From Mycteria americana (Eukaryota; Chordata; Aves; Ciconiiformes; Ciconiidae): 64,000 nt of DNA. This document shows positions 53,601-63,162 of this stretch, one piece after another. The notes under the pieces were generated by a model. It was not told the DNA's origin, did not search any database, and worked only from the letters and a program-made list of their open reading frames with translations. The stretch spans positions 1,376,501 through 1,440,500 of the forward strand of contig NC_134366.1 in assembly GCF_035582795.1 (NCBI RefSeq), in the 5' to 3' direction. Position 1 is the stretch's first letter. Every line of letters begins with the position of its first letter. Both the position numbers and the translations under genes were made by a program.

Positions 53601-56290
53601 AACTCTCCCGATTTGTATAAAACCAAACGTGATCCTTAGCACAACGTCAGTTCTGAGGGGCCCTTCGGAAAGCATCACTGCACCAGCCACCCCGGTACAG
53701 AGCACAGCGCCTGCTTGACAGCACATCCCAACGTTACAAAATTATCTCAGAAACAAGGAGTTGCTTCTCAGAGTGACCGTGCAGGAGGCAAGTGAGGCAG
53801 TGCCATGAGACGTTGAATTTCAGGCAGGGGAGACCACGCGGGTTTGGGCAAACGAAGGCTTTAACTCCCTGGCCTGTCCGAACTCTGGCACTTCCACCAG
53901 CATGGCAAATTCCTGAAGTGCTGCTCAGGCACGGTTCAGCACCTCAGGGACAAGAATGATCGGAGTGTTCTGCTAAAATCTGAAAAATCACGGTCCGGGA
54001 CGCAGCCGAGAAAGCGAGCAGAGCTCGTGATTTGCCCTGGGTTACTCAGAAAATCACCAGGAGAACCAGATTGGCCCATCCCTCACCTTTTCCACCCATT
54101 CCCGTGTACAAAACCCACCTCGCAGTCTGTTCAGAGCCCTCTGTCCTGGCCCACGCCTCATCTACCGTTCCAAATCTCTAGCTCGTTGACACAAGGACAT
54201 TGCAAGCCGATTAATTTTTGGTTTCTTTGCATCAGAGCGTCTTTGCGTCTACACAACGACCTCTTAAGTTCAGCTACCTACGACTGCGGCTGCAATAACA
54301 GCTCGCTGGAGAAGGATAATCGTGTTTGCAGCGAGTTTGCTTGCTTTACATCTCCAAATCTCTAGCCTCATCCCTCTTGGCAGTTTCCTACACTTCAGTC
54401 ACACTGCCTCGCTTCTCGTATCGCTCATGCAGCGCGATAGCTTGGCTTTGCCAGCTCTGGGGCATCCCTTCCCCGCGGAGGGGTCCCCGGGCACAGGCAC
54501 CCCTTTGATCCGTGGCGACAGGGACACAGAACCACGCAGATCAGCAGGAGCAGTACTTTCACTCCAAATACAGCGGCACGGAAGCATTTCAGCTCAGCGG
54601 TGCTAACCGGGCACTCTCAGGACAAATCCTACCTCTCTGCTATCCTTAGACAGGTTGTAGGGAGCAGAGATTATGGATGAGGAGAAATACCCAGCGTGTG
54701 CAGAACGTTTGTACCCCCAGAGCCCTGCCAGGAACCTCATCAAGTTCAACAAGGCAAGTTCACAGGTCGGGGCGATCCCCAGTACCAGCACAGACTGGGG
54801 GACGGATGGCTTGAGAACAGCCTCATGGAGGAGGATTTGGGGATACCGGTGGGTGAAAAATGGGACATGAGCCGGCGATGTGTGCCCACGGCCCAGAAAG
54901 CCAACCGTATCCTGGGCCACACCACCCACAGCGTGGCCAGCAGGTCGAGGGAGGGGGTTCTGCCCCTCTGCTCCGCTCTCTGGAAAAGAGAAGGCTCCAG
55001 GGAGATGTTTTTGTGGCCTTTCAGTATATAAAGGGGCTTATAAGAAAGATGGAGAAGGACTTTTTACAAGGCTTGTAGTGACAGGACAAGGGGCAGCGGT
55101 TTTAAGCTGAAAGAGGGGAGATTTACATTGGACATAAGGAAGAAATTTTTTACGCTGAGGGTGGTGAGACACTGGCCCAGGTTGCCCAGAGAGGTGGGAG
55201 ATGCCCCGTCCCTGGAAACATTCAAGGTCAGGTTGGACGGGGCTCTGAGCAACCTGATCCAGTTGAAGATGTCCCTGCTCATGGCAGGGGGTTGGACTGA
55301 GTGACCTGGAAAGGTCCCTTCCCACCCAACCCATCCTGTGGTCCCACGACGTGGGGCCCACGAGCTGCAGGTATTTCCACAGCAGCTGGTTGGGCCAGCA
55401 CCAGCCGCAGCGGACGGGGCTGCCGAGGCTGACAGCACGGCGTGCCGAGCACGGTGCGCTGGTTCCCTTCAGGTGCCCCATCTTACCCGGTGGCTCCTCC
55501 AGTGTCCGGCTGCGTGGCTCTGACGTCTCTTTGCCACGAACGGGCAAAGGTGCAGCTTTATCTTACCGAGAAAACTAAAAATTCACGGGAGCAGGATCAA
55601 GGCAGCGTTTAACGAGGGTGACCTCTCCGCTACATTTTGTCGCTGGTCCAAAAAGCGGCGCTTTTAGATAGAAATAAGCAGGCATCCTGCCTAGAGCTGG
55701 TAATTTCACCTCCTGGTCCCCTCAACTTCATCTTTTACTTGGAAAGGCAAAGTACAAACGCTAAACGAGCAGCCGGCTCCAGCCGGTTCAATCTCAGGAG
55801 CACCGTCCGCTTTCCACCTCGTATTCTTTCCCCAAAACACTTCTGCGGCAAGGAGGGAACTTACCTGGGAATCCATGATGCCGATGAGCTGTTGGAAACG
55901 TTCATCTTGCAGAATGCTCTCCGTTTCCAGTTTTTTTTCCGCTGCGAGCCGGGAAAGTTGAGTAATTATTAGCGAGGCTTGGTTGCTATTGAGAACATGG
56001 AGTTCACACAACTGGAAGAGTTCCTGAGGACTCGCGGCTGTTTCAATCAGCTCCTCGATCACTCTGTGCTCCGGATTTCTGCTGTCCTCCACCTCCTCTT
56101 TGACCGAGAATCCATCTGCCCAGCTGGAAGGGCTCGAAGTATGAAATAAAGTGAGAGGTGCTTGAGGCAGAGCTCTTGCCGTCGCCACTTTCCCAACCGG
56201 CACCAGCAGAGAAGCCGGGACTGCCAAGGGAGTAGAGACGAAGGCACCGAAGTGCCGCCAGCAGCAGCGTCGCACCAAGCGGGCTGCCAT
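41691..56290 (-). CDS. TBRG4: TBRG4 / FASTKD4, mitochondrial RNA-binding FASTK-family protein
   Basis: A mitochondrial matrix protein of the FASTK family that stabilises and helps process a subset of mitochondrial mRNAs. Ten coding exons in transcript order: 55865-56290, 52343-52660, 50884-51055, 48760-48917, 48103-48213, 46398-46542, 45096-45338, 44222-44333, 43414-43528, 41691-41792. All borders are GT/AG and all phases agree, giving 633 residues (human 631). The start at 56290 (MAARLV, A at -3) fits the mammalian N-terminus better than the in-frame ATG four codons upstream. The N-terminus is basic, as expected of a targeting peptide. Matching blocks include [31 protein letters not shown] and the C-terminal RAP domain ([27 protein letters not shown]) near residues 560-625. 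An acceptor at 56363/56364 implies an upstream non-coding exon. Four introns carry SNORA5 genes. Confidence 0.97.
41883..42007 (-). ncRNA. SNORA5: SNORA5-type H/ACA snoRNA, copy 1 (last TBRG4 intron)
   Basis: Minus strand begins 'gcagcctcgtcaaattcggt', which resembles the SNORA5 5' end, and shares long blocks with the three other copies (ctgccacag, cgggccccgcgtcc, gtgggac). The hinge reads ACAGCG, one base off the H-box ANANNA rule. The 3' box would be ATA followed by three bases. Human TBRG4 also hosts SNORA5 genes in its introns. As I recall, the family guides pseudouridylation of 18S rRNA. The ends are set by the box positions and are approximate. Confidence 0.8.
44583..44705 (-). ncRNA. 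SNORA5: SNORA5-type H/ACA snoRNA, copy 2
   Basis: Lies in the TBRG4 intron between the exons at 45096-45338 and 44222-44333, host strand. It begins 'tgcagccctgtcaaattcgg', has the H box ACAGCA in the hinge and ends with an ATA box plus AAA. It shares the ctgccacagcaacttctgtg block with copy 3. Length is 123 nt, normal for a two-hairpin H/ACA RNA. Confidence 0.9.
45635..45755 (-). ncRNA. SNORA5: SNORA5-type H/ACA snoRNA, copy 3
   Basis: Lies in the TBRG4 intron between the exons at 46398-46542 and 45096-45338. It begins 'tgcagccccgtcaaactcag', has the H box ACAGCA and the same ATA-AAA end as copy 2. It is the closest relative of copy 2, so the pair may be a recent duplication or under gene conversion. 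Length 121 nt. Confidence 0.9.
49840..50290 (-). pseudogene. Possible degenerate processed pseudogene inside TBRG4 intron
   Basis: On the minus strand, coding-like text in more than one frame includes a basic stretch ([21 protein letters not shown]), a hydrophobic membrane-like segment ([20 protein letters not shown]), a charged end ([13 protein letters not shown] then stop), and AATAAA near 49848-49853. The pieces lie in different frames, as expected of a decayed retrocopy. No poly-A tail or flanking duplication was seen. I do not recognise the parent gene, and chance hydrophobic frames remain possible. Confidence 0.3.
51569..51694 (-). ncRNA. SNORA5: SNORA5-type H/ACA snoRNA, copy 4
   Basis: Lies in the TBRG4 intron between the exons at 52343-52660 and 50884-51055. 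It starts 'tgcagctgccgtcaaattca', has the H box ACAGCA and ends near an ATA-AAT or ATC-AAT box (the exact 3' end is uncertain). It is the most divergent of the four copies in the second hairpin. Length about 126 nt. Confidence 0.85.
54715..55340 (+). mobile_element. CR1 LINE fragment in TBRG4 intron 1
   Basis: Forward CR1 from the RT C-terminal text ('aaccgtatcctgggccacac', 'gtggccagcaggtcgaggga') to the 3' end 'aaggtcccttcccacccaac', closing with an octamer-like ATCCTGTG. An internal deletion joins the 'ctctgctccgctctctgg' block to 'aaaagagaaggctccaggga', removing about 200 bp expected between them. It is of the same subfamily as 399-880 and 20094-20320. Confidence 0.92.
55341..55424 (-). 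ncRNA. Degenerate fifth SNORA5-like copy
   Basis: Compared with copy 2 this stretch keeps, in the same order and strand, 'gggctgcc', 'ggttgg', 'acgtggggccca' and 'ggtcccacg'. It has lost the 'gtcaaattc' 5' hairpin block and a valid H box (the hinge reads 'ggaaatacctg'). It directly abuts the 3' end of the CR1 at 54715-55340, whose tail may have replaced the original ACA end. It is probably a dead snoRNA copy. Confidence 0.45.
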
Positions 56291-56818
56291 GGTGGAAGGC
56301 ATGGAGGGAAGGAAGGGCCGGGGGCGGTAACGGGCTGGAGGTCAGCGCCGCATTTCAGGAACGCTGCGGAAGGAAAAGAAACCCTTTAGTGGGGGGGGGG
56401 GGGGGGAATTTCAGAGATAAAAAGGAGGAGGCAGCCGACTTCTGGTAACGGTTGTGAGGAAAGGACTTTTTCAGCTGGCAATATCGGATGGAAGAGGCAG
56501 TGAAAGTTTCTGGCAATCGATCGGCAAAACCCCGAGGAGATGAAAGCTTCCGCGTGGGTATGGCTGTGGAAGAGGCTACGTGCTTCCCTGCTGGGGCTAA
56601 CCTGCCTCCGCACCCCCTCAGGTGCTGCCAAGCTCCGGCACGGCTTTCCAAGGCGGCAGGCAGCCGCTCCAGAGCGGCCGGCAACCGGTCTGCAGCACAG
56701 CCAGCTCCTCGCCAGCCCCGACCGGGCCTCGCCCAGACCTCCAGGGGCACAGCCCCGTTTCCCCAGCTGCTCCCAGTTTCTCCACGCCATCTTCCCTGGG
56801 CTCCCTCCTGCCCTGCCC

Positions 56819-57152
56819 AGTCCCCGCTCCTCGGCCCCCCGGGACCGGTCCACCCTCCTCGGGCTCTCCCCCTCGGCCCCCCGGGCCCGGTCCACCCTCC
56901 TCGGGCTCTCCCCCTCGGCCCCCCGGGCCCGGTCCACCCTCCTCGGGCTCTCCCCCTCGGCCCCCCGGGCCCGGTCCACTCCCCTCGGGCTCTCCCCCTC
57001 GGCCCCCCGGGCCCGGTCCACTCCCCTCGGGCTCTCCCCCTCGGCCCCCCGGGCCCGGTCCACTCCCCTCGGGCTCTCCCCCTCGGCCCCCCGGGCCCGG
57101 TCCACTCCCCTCGGGCTCTCCCCCTCGGCTCCCCGGGCCCGGTCCACGCTTC
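56819..57152. repeat. 42-bp GC-rich minisatellite near TBRG4 5' end
   Basis: About eight near-perfect copies of a 42-bp unit that includes 'ggccccccgggcccggtcca' and 'tcctcgggctctccccctc'. The unit length is a multiple of three and free of stops, so several frames on both strands stay open (for example RGEWTGPGGPRGRA on the minus strand). It lies between the TBRG4 start codon and the promoter motifs, probably in the first intron or leader. Confidence 0.93.
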
Positions 57153-57199
57153 CCGGGCTATTTCCCTCCAGAAACCCCCCCCGGGCCCGGGCCCGCCCC

Positions 57200-57830
57200 T
57201 CCGCCCCCGGGGCCCGGCCCCGCCGCCGCCGCCGAGCCTGACCTCGCCCGCCCCAGCCACACGCCGGGCCGGCAGGGAGGCTCCGCGCGCATGTGCGCCG
57301 GCGCCGTCCGATGGCGTCATCGCTCTACGGCGAGCGCCTATTGGCTTAGGCGGGGGTACTTCCGGTGCGCGGCGGCAGGCGCGGGCGGGCGGGGAAGGGA
57401 GCGCGGCCGCCATCGGCCCCCGCGGCCCAGCCGGGCCCGGAGCGCGGCGAGCGGCTCTACCCGAGGCCGCGGATCAGGCTGGGCCAGGCCTCGCCCGCCA
57501 GGCCGCCATTTTGTGGGGCAGCGGGGCCGACCCCGCTGTGGGAATGGGTTGTGTGGGGGGGGAGGCCGGGCCGCTGTGGGGCTGCGAGCGGGAGGTGCCG
57601 TCGGGGCTGCCCCTCTGCGGGGTCCCTGTGGGGCTGAGCCCCCGTGCTGCCCCGCTGCCATTTCTCCTTCGCCCTCCTCCTTCCTCAGCCCCCCCCCCCC
57701 CCCCCCCCCCAGCTCCCTTCAAGCCTCCCCGCGGGCGGCCCCTTCGGAGGGAGGGATTTTCCCCCCACCCCGGCCCTCTCCGGGGCTGCTGCTCCAGGGC
57801 TGATGGACCGGCCGTGCCCTCGCTTTACCC
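57200..57830. promoter_or_regulatory. TBRG4: TBRG4 CpG-island promoter
   Basis: A CpG-dense island with motifs typical of mitochondrial housekeeping promoters: an NRF-1-like GCGCATGTGCGC at 57287-57298, a CRE-like GCGTCA at 57314-57319, a CCAAT box (ATTGG on +) at 57340-57344, an ETS site ACTTCCGG at 57358-57365 and a YY1-like GCCGCCATTTT at 57502-57512. There is no TATA box. The TSS is probably near 57.2-57.4 kb. A 22-base C run lies at about 57689-57710. Confidence 0.7.
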
Positions 57831-57839
57831 GCTGAGGTT

Positions 57840-58600
57840 GTCAGCGGTCAGGTTAGCCGGGTTCTGCCTCGCCTGACCCCTGTCTTTTCATTCCTGCCGT
57901 ATCGGACTGTCCAAACAGATCAGGGCCCGGCTGTGGGAACAAATAAAAGACAAATAAATATGTGGGTTGTCAGGAATGAGGAAGGGGCAGCTCAATCTTG
58001 CGGTGGTCAAACAAAGCGAGAGATTCTGATTTACGAGCGGGTTGTTTCTCATGGTTCGAGGCCTTGGCGTTTGGTTTTGGGAGTGTTATTTAACCCCCCC
58101 CCCCCCCAAGTCGGCGGTGGGGAGTTGGCCTGCGAAGCGCAGCTGTGACTGTGTGAGCGCAGGGTTAGCCTGACTAAAACTCACCAAAGTTTTCCCTTTT
58201 TGTTCCAAAAATGGCCTCGCAGGAATTCATGTCTATTTTGAAAGGGGTGAGCCTGCTCGGGGTTTACACAGGATGCTTAAAAATAATATTTAGAGGTCTT
58301 GATACCGTTTTTGGTCGCTGTTAAATCCTAAGTGTGAGCTGCAGGAAAGTGGAGCAAAAATTTCCTCTGGAGGCCTGGTGCACCCTCCCGTGGGACCTGG
58401 ACTCTTGCGTCGGGCGCCGTCTCCCTGTGGGACACCGTTGCTGCTCGGCTGGACGTTCCCTTCTGAGAGCCGGAAGGATTTTGGCTCCGATAAACGGCAG
58501 CCGACGTTGCTCACCTTGGCGTTGTGCTGCAGAGGGGCAGGAGGCCCGGCAAGGACCCCCGGTGCCGGGTGTTCCACCTGAATCCAATTTTTTGCATAAA
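57840..58600. other. Intergenic, no recognised gene
   Basis: Beyond the CpG island I see AATAAA motifs (57940-57958), a C run near 58086-58098 and no coding exon, RNA gene or named repeat. Confidence 0.45.
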
Positions 58601-58604
58601 TGAA

Positions 58605-59031
58605 GAATTTGGGGAGAATTTGGAAAGAATTTGGAAGGGATTTGCGAGGAATTGAAGCATTTGGAAGGGATTTGCGAGGAATTGAATCATTTGGAAGGGA
58701 TTTGGGAGGAATTGAAGAATTGGGAAGGGATTTGCGAGGAATTGAAGAATTTTGAAGGAATTTGGGAGGAATTGAAGAATTGGGAAGGGATTTGGGAGGA
58801 ATTGAAGAATTTTGAAGGAATTTGGGAGGAATTTGGGAGGAATTGAAGAATTGGGAAGGGATTTGGGAGGAACTGAAGAATTTGGAAGGAATTCGGGAGG
58901 AATTGAAGAATTTGGAAGGAATTCAGAAGGAATTGAAGAATTTGGAAGGAATTCGGAAGGAATTGAAGCATTTGGGAGGAATTGAAGCATTTGGGAAGAA
59001 TTTGGGAGGAATTGAAGAATTTGGAAGGAAT
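58605..59031. repeat. 30-bp minisatellite, about 14 copies
   Basis: Tandem units built on 'gaattgaagaatttggaagg' plus 'gatttgggag', mostly 30 bp with some 18-bp half units. Because 30 is a multiple of three, both strands stay open: the + strand reads a 10-residue EGIWEELKNL unit, the minus strand SKFFNSSQIP or ILQFLPNPFP. These peptides are by-products of the repeat, not evidence of a gene. Confidence 0.93.
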
Positions 59032-59039
59032 TTGTTTTC

Positions 59040-60190
59040 CCCAAAAGCTTGTCTCAAGTTGAAGAAGCGTGGAAGGGCTGGCAGGGACCCTGCCGAGAGC
59101 CGGCGCAGCTGGAGCAGGTTGCCCAGGGCCTCCTCCAGTTGAGTTTTGGGTGTCTCCAAGAGCAGAGACCCCACAGCCCCTTTGAGCAACCGGTTCCTGT
59201 GTTGGCTTATGGTCACCTCGGTGTCCACCAAGACCCCCAGGGCCTTCTCTGACGAGCTGCTGGGTGGGCCCCAGCATGCCCTGGTGCCTGGGGTTGTTCG
59301 TCCCCTGGTGCAGGATGTGGCGCTTCTCCTTGTGGAACCCCATGAGGTTCCTGCTGGCCCATCTCTCCAGCTTGTTGAGGTCCCTCTGGATGGCAGCATG
59401 ACCTTCTGGCACATCAACCACTCCTCCTGGTTGGGTGTCATCTACAAACCTGCTGAGGGCACGCTCTTGCCCCATCGTCTCGATCATGAATGAAGATATG
59501 GAACAGTTCTGGCCCCAGTATGGACCTCTGGGGAACACCACCAGTGACCTGCCTCCCTCTGGACCTTGTCCTGCTGATGCCGCTGTCTGGGCCGGGCCTC
59601 TGAGCCCATTTTCAGGCCGTGCTGATGGCTCCTGACCATCTTCTCGTTGGGTACAACCCCTGGTGGGCTTTGGCTTCCTCAAACCCAACCCTGCACCTCG
59701 GGCAGTGTCTGTATCTTCCTCCCACGTCGCCTGTCCCTGCTTCCACCTCTTGTACGCGTCCCTCTTGTCCTTGAGCTCAGCCAGGAGCTCCTTGCTCGTT
59801 CACGCAGACCTCTGGCCACCTCTCCTTGTCTCCTGCCTGTCAGGATGGCCTGTTGGTTGGCTTGGAGAAGATGATCCTTGGAGATCAACCAGCTCTCCTG
59901 GACCCCTCTGCTCTCCAGGGCTGTATCCCATGGGATTCTTCCAAGCAGGTTCCTGAAGAGGCCAAATTCTGCTCTCTGGAAGCGTCCAGGGTGGTGATCC
60001 TGCTCTCTGCCCAGCTCCCTCTTCTCAGGATCTTGAGCTCCACCATCCCATGGTCACTGCAGCCAAGGCTGCCCCTGACCTTCTCATCTCCAGCCAGCTT
60101 GTCCTTGTTTGTAAGCAGGAGATCCAGTGGAGCTCCTCTCCTCGTTGGCTCCTCAGTTCCCTGGCTCAGGAAGCCATCCTCCAGGCAACC
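59040..60190 (-). mobile_element. CR1-like LINE ORF2 fragment, internally damaged
   Basis: Minus-strand text matches avian CR1 ORF2 in order: first the endonuclease-RT linker (EEPTRRGAPLDLLLTNKDKL, near 60100-60160; GSLGCSDHGMVELKILRRG), then ISKDHLLQA near 59870, then after a gap the RT C-terminal block (RFVDDTQPGGVVDVPEG, IQRDLNKLERWASRNLMGF, near 59300-59460). Most of the RT core is missing. Stops and shifts make it inactive. It ends where the 30-bp minisatellite begins. Confidence 0.88.
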
Positions 60191-60620
60191 TACGGAGTGG
60201 TGTGTCCAGTTCTGGTCCCCACAAGCCAAGAAGGACGCAGACGGACTGGAGAGGGTCCCAAGGAGGGCCAGGACGATGGTCAAAGGGCTGGAGAACCTGC
60301 TCTAGGAGGAAAGACTGGAGTTGGGTCTCTACTCCCTGGAGAGGAGAAGACCTGGGGGGGACCTCATCACAGTAGTCCAGTACTCAAAGGGTGGAGGCTG
60401 TCTCTTCACAAGGAGCCACGTGGAGAAGACAAGGGGCAACGGGTACAAGTTGCACCAGGAGAGGTTTCATCTCAACTTAGGTTGTACGTTGAGACCAGTT
60501 GTTCGCTGGAAGAATGTCCCAGGGGACACGGTGGAGTCCCCATCACTGGAGGTTCTCAAGATGAACCTGGATGGGGGGTGAGATAATCCCAGCTAGGGTC
60601 CCTTCTCCACACAAGGTTGG
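60191..60620 (+). mobile_element. CR1 LINE fragment, 3' end, forward orientation
   Basis: The + strand reads the CR1 ORF2 C-terminal region ('gtgtgtccagttctggtccc', then LERRRPGGDLI-like and TRGNGYKLHQERFHLNL-like text) and reaches a degenerate 3' end near 60600. It faces the opposite way to the fragment at 59040-60190. Confidence 0.88.
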
Positions 60621-61545
60621 ATCTGGATCTTTCCAGGGCCAACCTGGGCTGTCCTACGGGTCAGTGATTGACAGCATCCGTCCCTGGGGACTTCCCAGAC
60701 ATGCCACCCACCAGCTCTGACCCAGGCACGCTTGTCCCTGCTTGATTTACGAGCCTCTAGGAGAACATACTTGATGGCCTCCACCAGCCAGGAGCTCTGA
60801 ACCTGTTGGGCGGCTTTGGGCTTCCTCTCGCTGCGCATGGCGGTGCAGATGGGGGTTGAAGGGAGGGTCATCTCCTGGGCAGGGTTCCTTGACGTTCTCC
60901 CGGAGGTTCCCGCTTGGCCTCAGGGAGGGCGAACGCTCCCAAGGCTGGTGTTTGGTCAAACCCAGCTTGTTTGCTGTGAGGGACAGATGTCTTCACCGCT
61001 CCGCCCAGCCATAAAACACCCCGGGGGGGCTGGAAAGCCCCGGCCGTGGGGCAGGGTGGCTTCTTCATCCAGCCCCGTGGGAGAAGGGGGGTGAGAAACC
61101 CAATGCGGTGTCACCCAACGTCCCCATCAAACCTGGGTCAGCTCTTTGGTGGTCACCTTGGGGTGCACCTTACCCCGGCGTGGTGGCCCCTGGTACCCGG
61201 GGCCAGCGCCCTCCGGGGCCAGCGCCCTCCGTGGTCACGTTGTGACTTGATAGCGCCCTTGTCCTCGCTGTCACCCTGCCCGGGCACGTGGTGCCCTCCC
61301 ACCGGGACCCCCGTGGCAGGGAGACCCCAAACCCTGTGGCCTCCTCCCTTCTGCTGAGCCCCGGAGGTGGTTGGCAACACCCGTCCCCAGGGCCGGGACA
61401 GCTGCTCCGGTGGCCTGGGGACCAAAGGGGGACGGACTCAGCTCCCGGCCGGATTCAGCCCACCGGGAATTTCCCGGTGGCACAGGGGGAAGCGTCAACC
61501 TGCGGCTACGCCCACGACGGCGCTGCCGGCACCTCCGGGGCAGCT
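60621..61545. other. Upstream flank of cathelicidin gene, no recognised gene
   Basis: Non-coding sequence with a small direct duplication ('ggggccagcgccctcc' twice at about 61199-61230). No exon or RNA gene was seen. Confidence 0.5.
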
Positions 61546-61547
61546 CC

Positions 61548-61554
61548 CATAAAG
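61548..61554 (+). promoter_or_regulatory. TATA-like box of cathelicidin gene
   Basis: CATAAAG, 34 bp upstream of the ATG at 61588. The implied TSS about 30 bp downstream would leave a leader of only a few bases, so the call is tentative. Confidence 0.35.
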
Positions 61555-61587
61555 GGCTCCCCGGCACGGCGGCTGGCAGGAGGCAGG

Positions 61588-62727
61588 ATGGGGCCGTGCC
61601 GAGCGGCGCCGGTGCTGCTGCTGCTGCTGCTGGGACTGGCCAGAGCCACCACGCCGGGGCCGGACGGATCCACGCCGGGGTCGGAGGGATCCACGCCGGG
61701 GTTGCCCGGATCCACCCCGCCGTCCCCGCCGGGGCTCTGGGCCGTGAGCTACGGCGACGTCGTCTCGGCGGCCGTGGAGCTGCTCAACGCGAGGGCCGTC
61801 AGTCCCTACGTCCTGCGGCTCCGGGAAGCCCAGGCTCCGTCCGACTGGGTGAGTGCCGAGCTCCTCCGGCCCGGGAGACGCGCCGGGCCCGGGCGGTGCC
61901 GGATCCGGCCCTTCTGGGGGCCGAATCAGGCCCGTTGTGGGGCTGGGGCCGACCCCCTGTGGGGCTGGAGCCCGCCCACCTTGGGGCTGAGCCCGACCCA
62001 TCTCCAGGCTGGATGCGGCCCCTCTCAGGGCTGGATCCGGCCCGTTTCGGGGCTGGGCGTCGGGGACAGCGGTGCCGCGGGGTCCCTGATGGGTCCTGTC
62101 CCCTCTCCCAGCTCGAGGACCTGCAGCGCCGGCAGGAGCTGAGCTTCACCGTCGAGGAGACCTCGTGCCGGGCCCCAGGGATGGCCACCGCCGCCTGCAA
62201 GAGCCTCTGGCTCAGGGTGAGGCTTCGTCCCGTGGGGCCGCCCGCTGGCATCCCCGCTGGGGACCCGGGGAGCGGCCGATGGGGAAACTGAGGCACGGGG
62301 TTCGGGGCTCCTCTCGGCCTCGTCTTCCCCGCGTCCCCCTCTGCTTCCCCGCAGGCGGTGAGTTGGTGCCGGGGCTCCGTCTTCCTCGAGCAGCAGCGGC
62401 CCACGGTCGAGCTCTCCTGCGAGAAGGTGCCCGCCACGGTAAGAAGGTGCCCGAAATGGCACCGTCCCCACCGCGTCCCCTGGCTTCGCCGCCCGCTCCC
62501 CTCCCCGGCTGCCGTGGGACGCGTCCCCAGGGGGTCACCCAGATCCCCCCTCCCCGCCCCATCTCCCTGAGGTTTGACGCCACCGCTTCTCCTCCCAGCT
62601 CGGCCTTATCCGGAAATCCAAGCTCACGAGCTTTTTTGCCAGGATCAAGGCGCATTTCAGGGGTTTCTTCCAGTGCGGAAAGATCTGGATCCGCGACAGG
62701 CTCAACCTCCAAAACCCCAAAGCCTGA
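61588..62727 (+). CDS. CATHB1: Cathelicidin precursor, CATHB1-like, intact
   Basis: A secreted host-defence peptide precursor: signal peptide, cathelin-like proregion, then a cationic peptide freed by proteolysis. Four exons with GT/AG borders and phase-0 junctions: 61588-61848, 62112-62216, 62355-62438, 62599-62727, giving 192 residues. Residues 1-20 form a leucine-rich signal peptide. Then comes a short Gly/Pro/Ser linker with repeats like STPGSEG, as expected of CATHB1, which has an extended proregion N-terminus. The cathelin domain shows VSYGDVVSAAVELLNAR and the four conserved cysteines in exons 2 and 3. Exon 4 encodes about 42 residues, rich in Lys, Arg and Phe, ending NLQNPKA. A poly(A) signal lies at 62791. 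In chicken the cluster lies between TBRG4 and KLHL18, which fits. The CATHB1 orthology is inferred from the linker and the peptide's tail. Confidence 0.88.
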
Positions 62728-62790
62728 GCGGGGGACGCCGTGTGTCCCCCCCCCCAAGCCCTCTGCCCCCCGCCCGGGCGCTCTGCTTGC

Positions 62791-62796
62791 AATAAA
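62791..62796 (+). terminator. Cathelicidin poly(A) signal
   Basis: AATAAA 64 bp after the stop codon of the cathelicidin at 61588-62727. Confidence 0.85.
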
Positions 62797-63162
62797 TGTC
62801 CCTGCAACCTGCCTGGTGTCACCCCGCTCCCTGCGGGCCCCTGCGCCGCCCCGTCCCCCTGCACCCCACGGTCCCCGAGGGCTCGCGGTCCCACAACTCC
62901 CCCCCCCCCCCACCGCCACGCCCAGCCGAGGGGCTCGGAGGGTTGGGGACACCGCGGGGAGTGGGTGTCCCCGAGGGGGACCGGGCCTGCCACCGCCCGC
63001 GCTCGGGACACGCTCAGGACCCCCCCACCCTGTGTTCCCCCAAAAAAACCCCTGCCGCTCTGTGGGCCGGGGCCAGGCGTTTCCGGAGCGGGGGAGCCGA
63101 GCCCCGGGGTGGGTTCCCGGGGGGGGATAGAAGGGGACACGGGGGTGGCCGTGGGGACAAGG

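Noticed and set aside
56488-57876. A 462-codon + strand open frame over the TBRG4 promoter
   Set aside because: Its length comes from the stop-free 42-bp minisatellite and CpG-island composition; it crosses promoter motifs and matches no protein I know.
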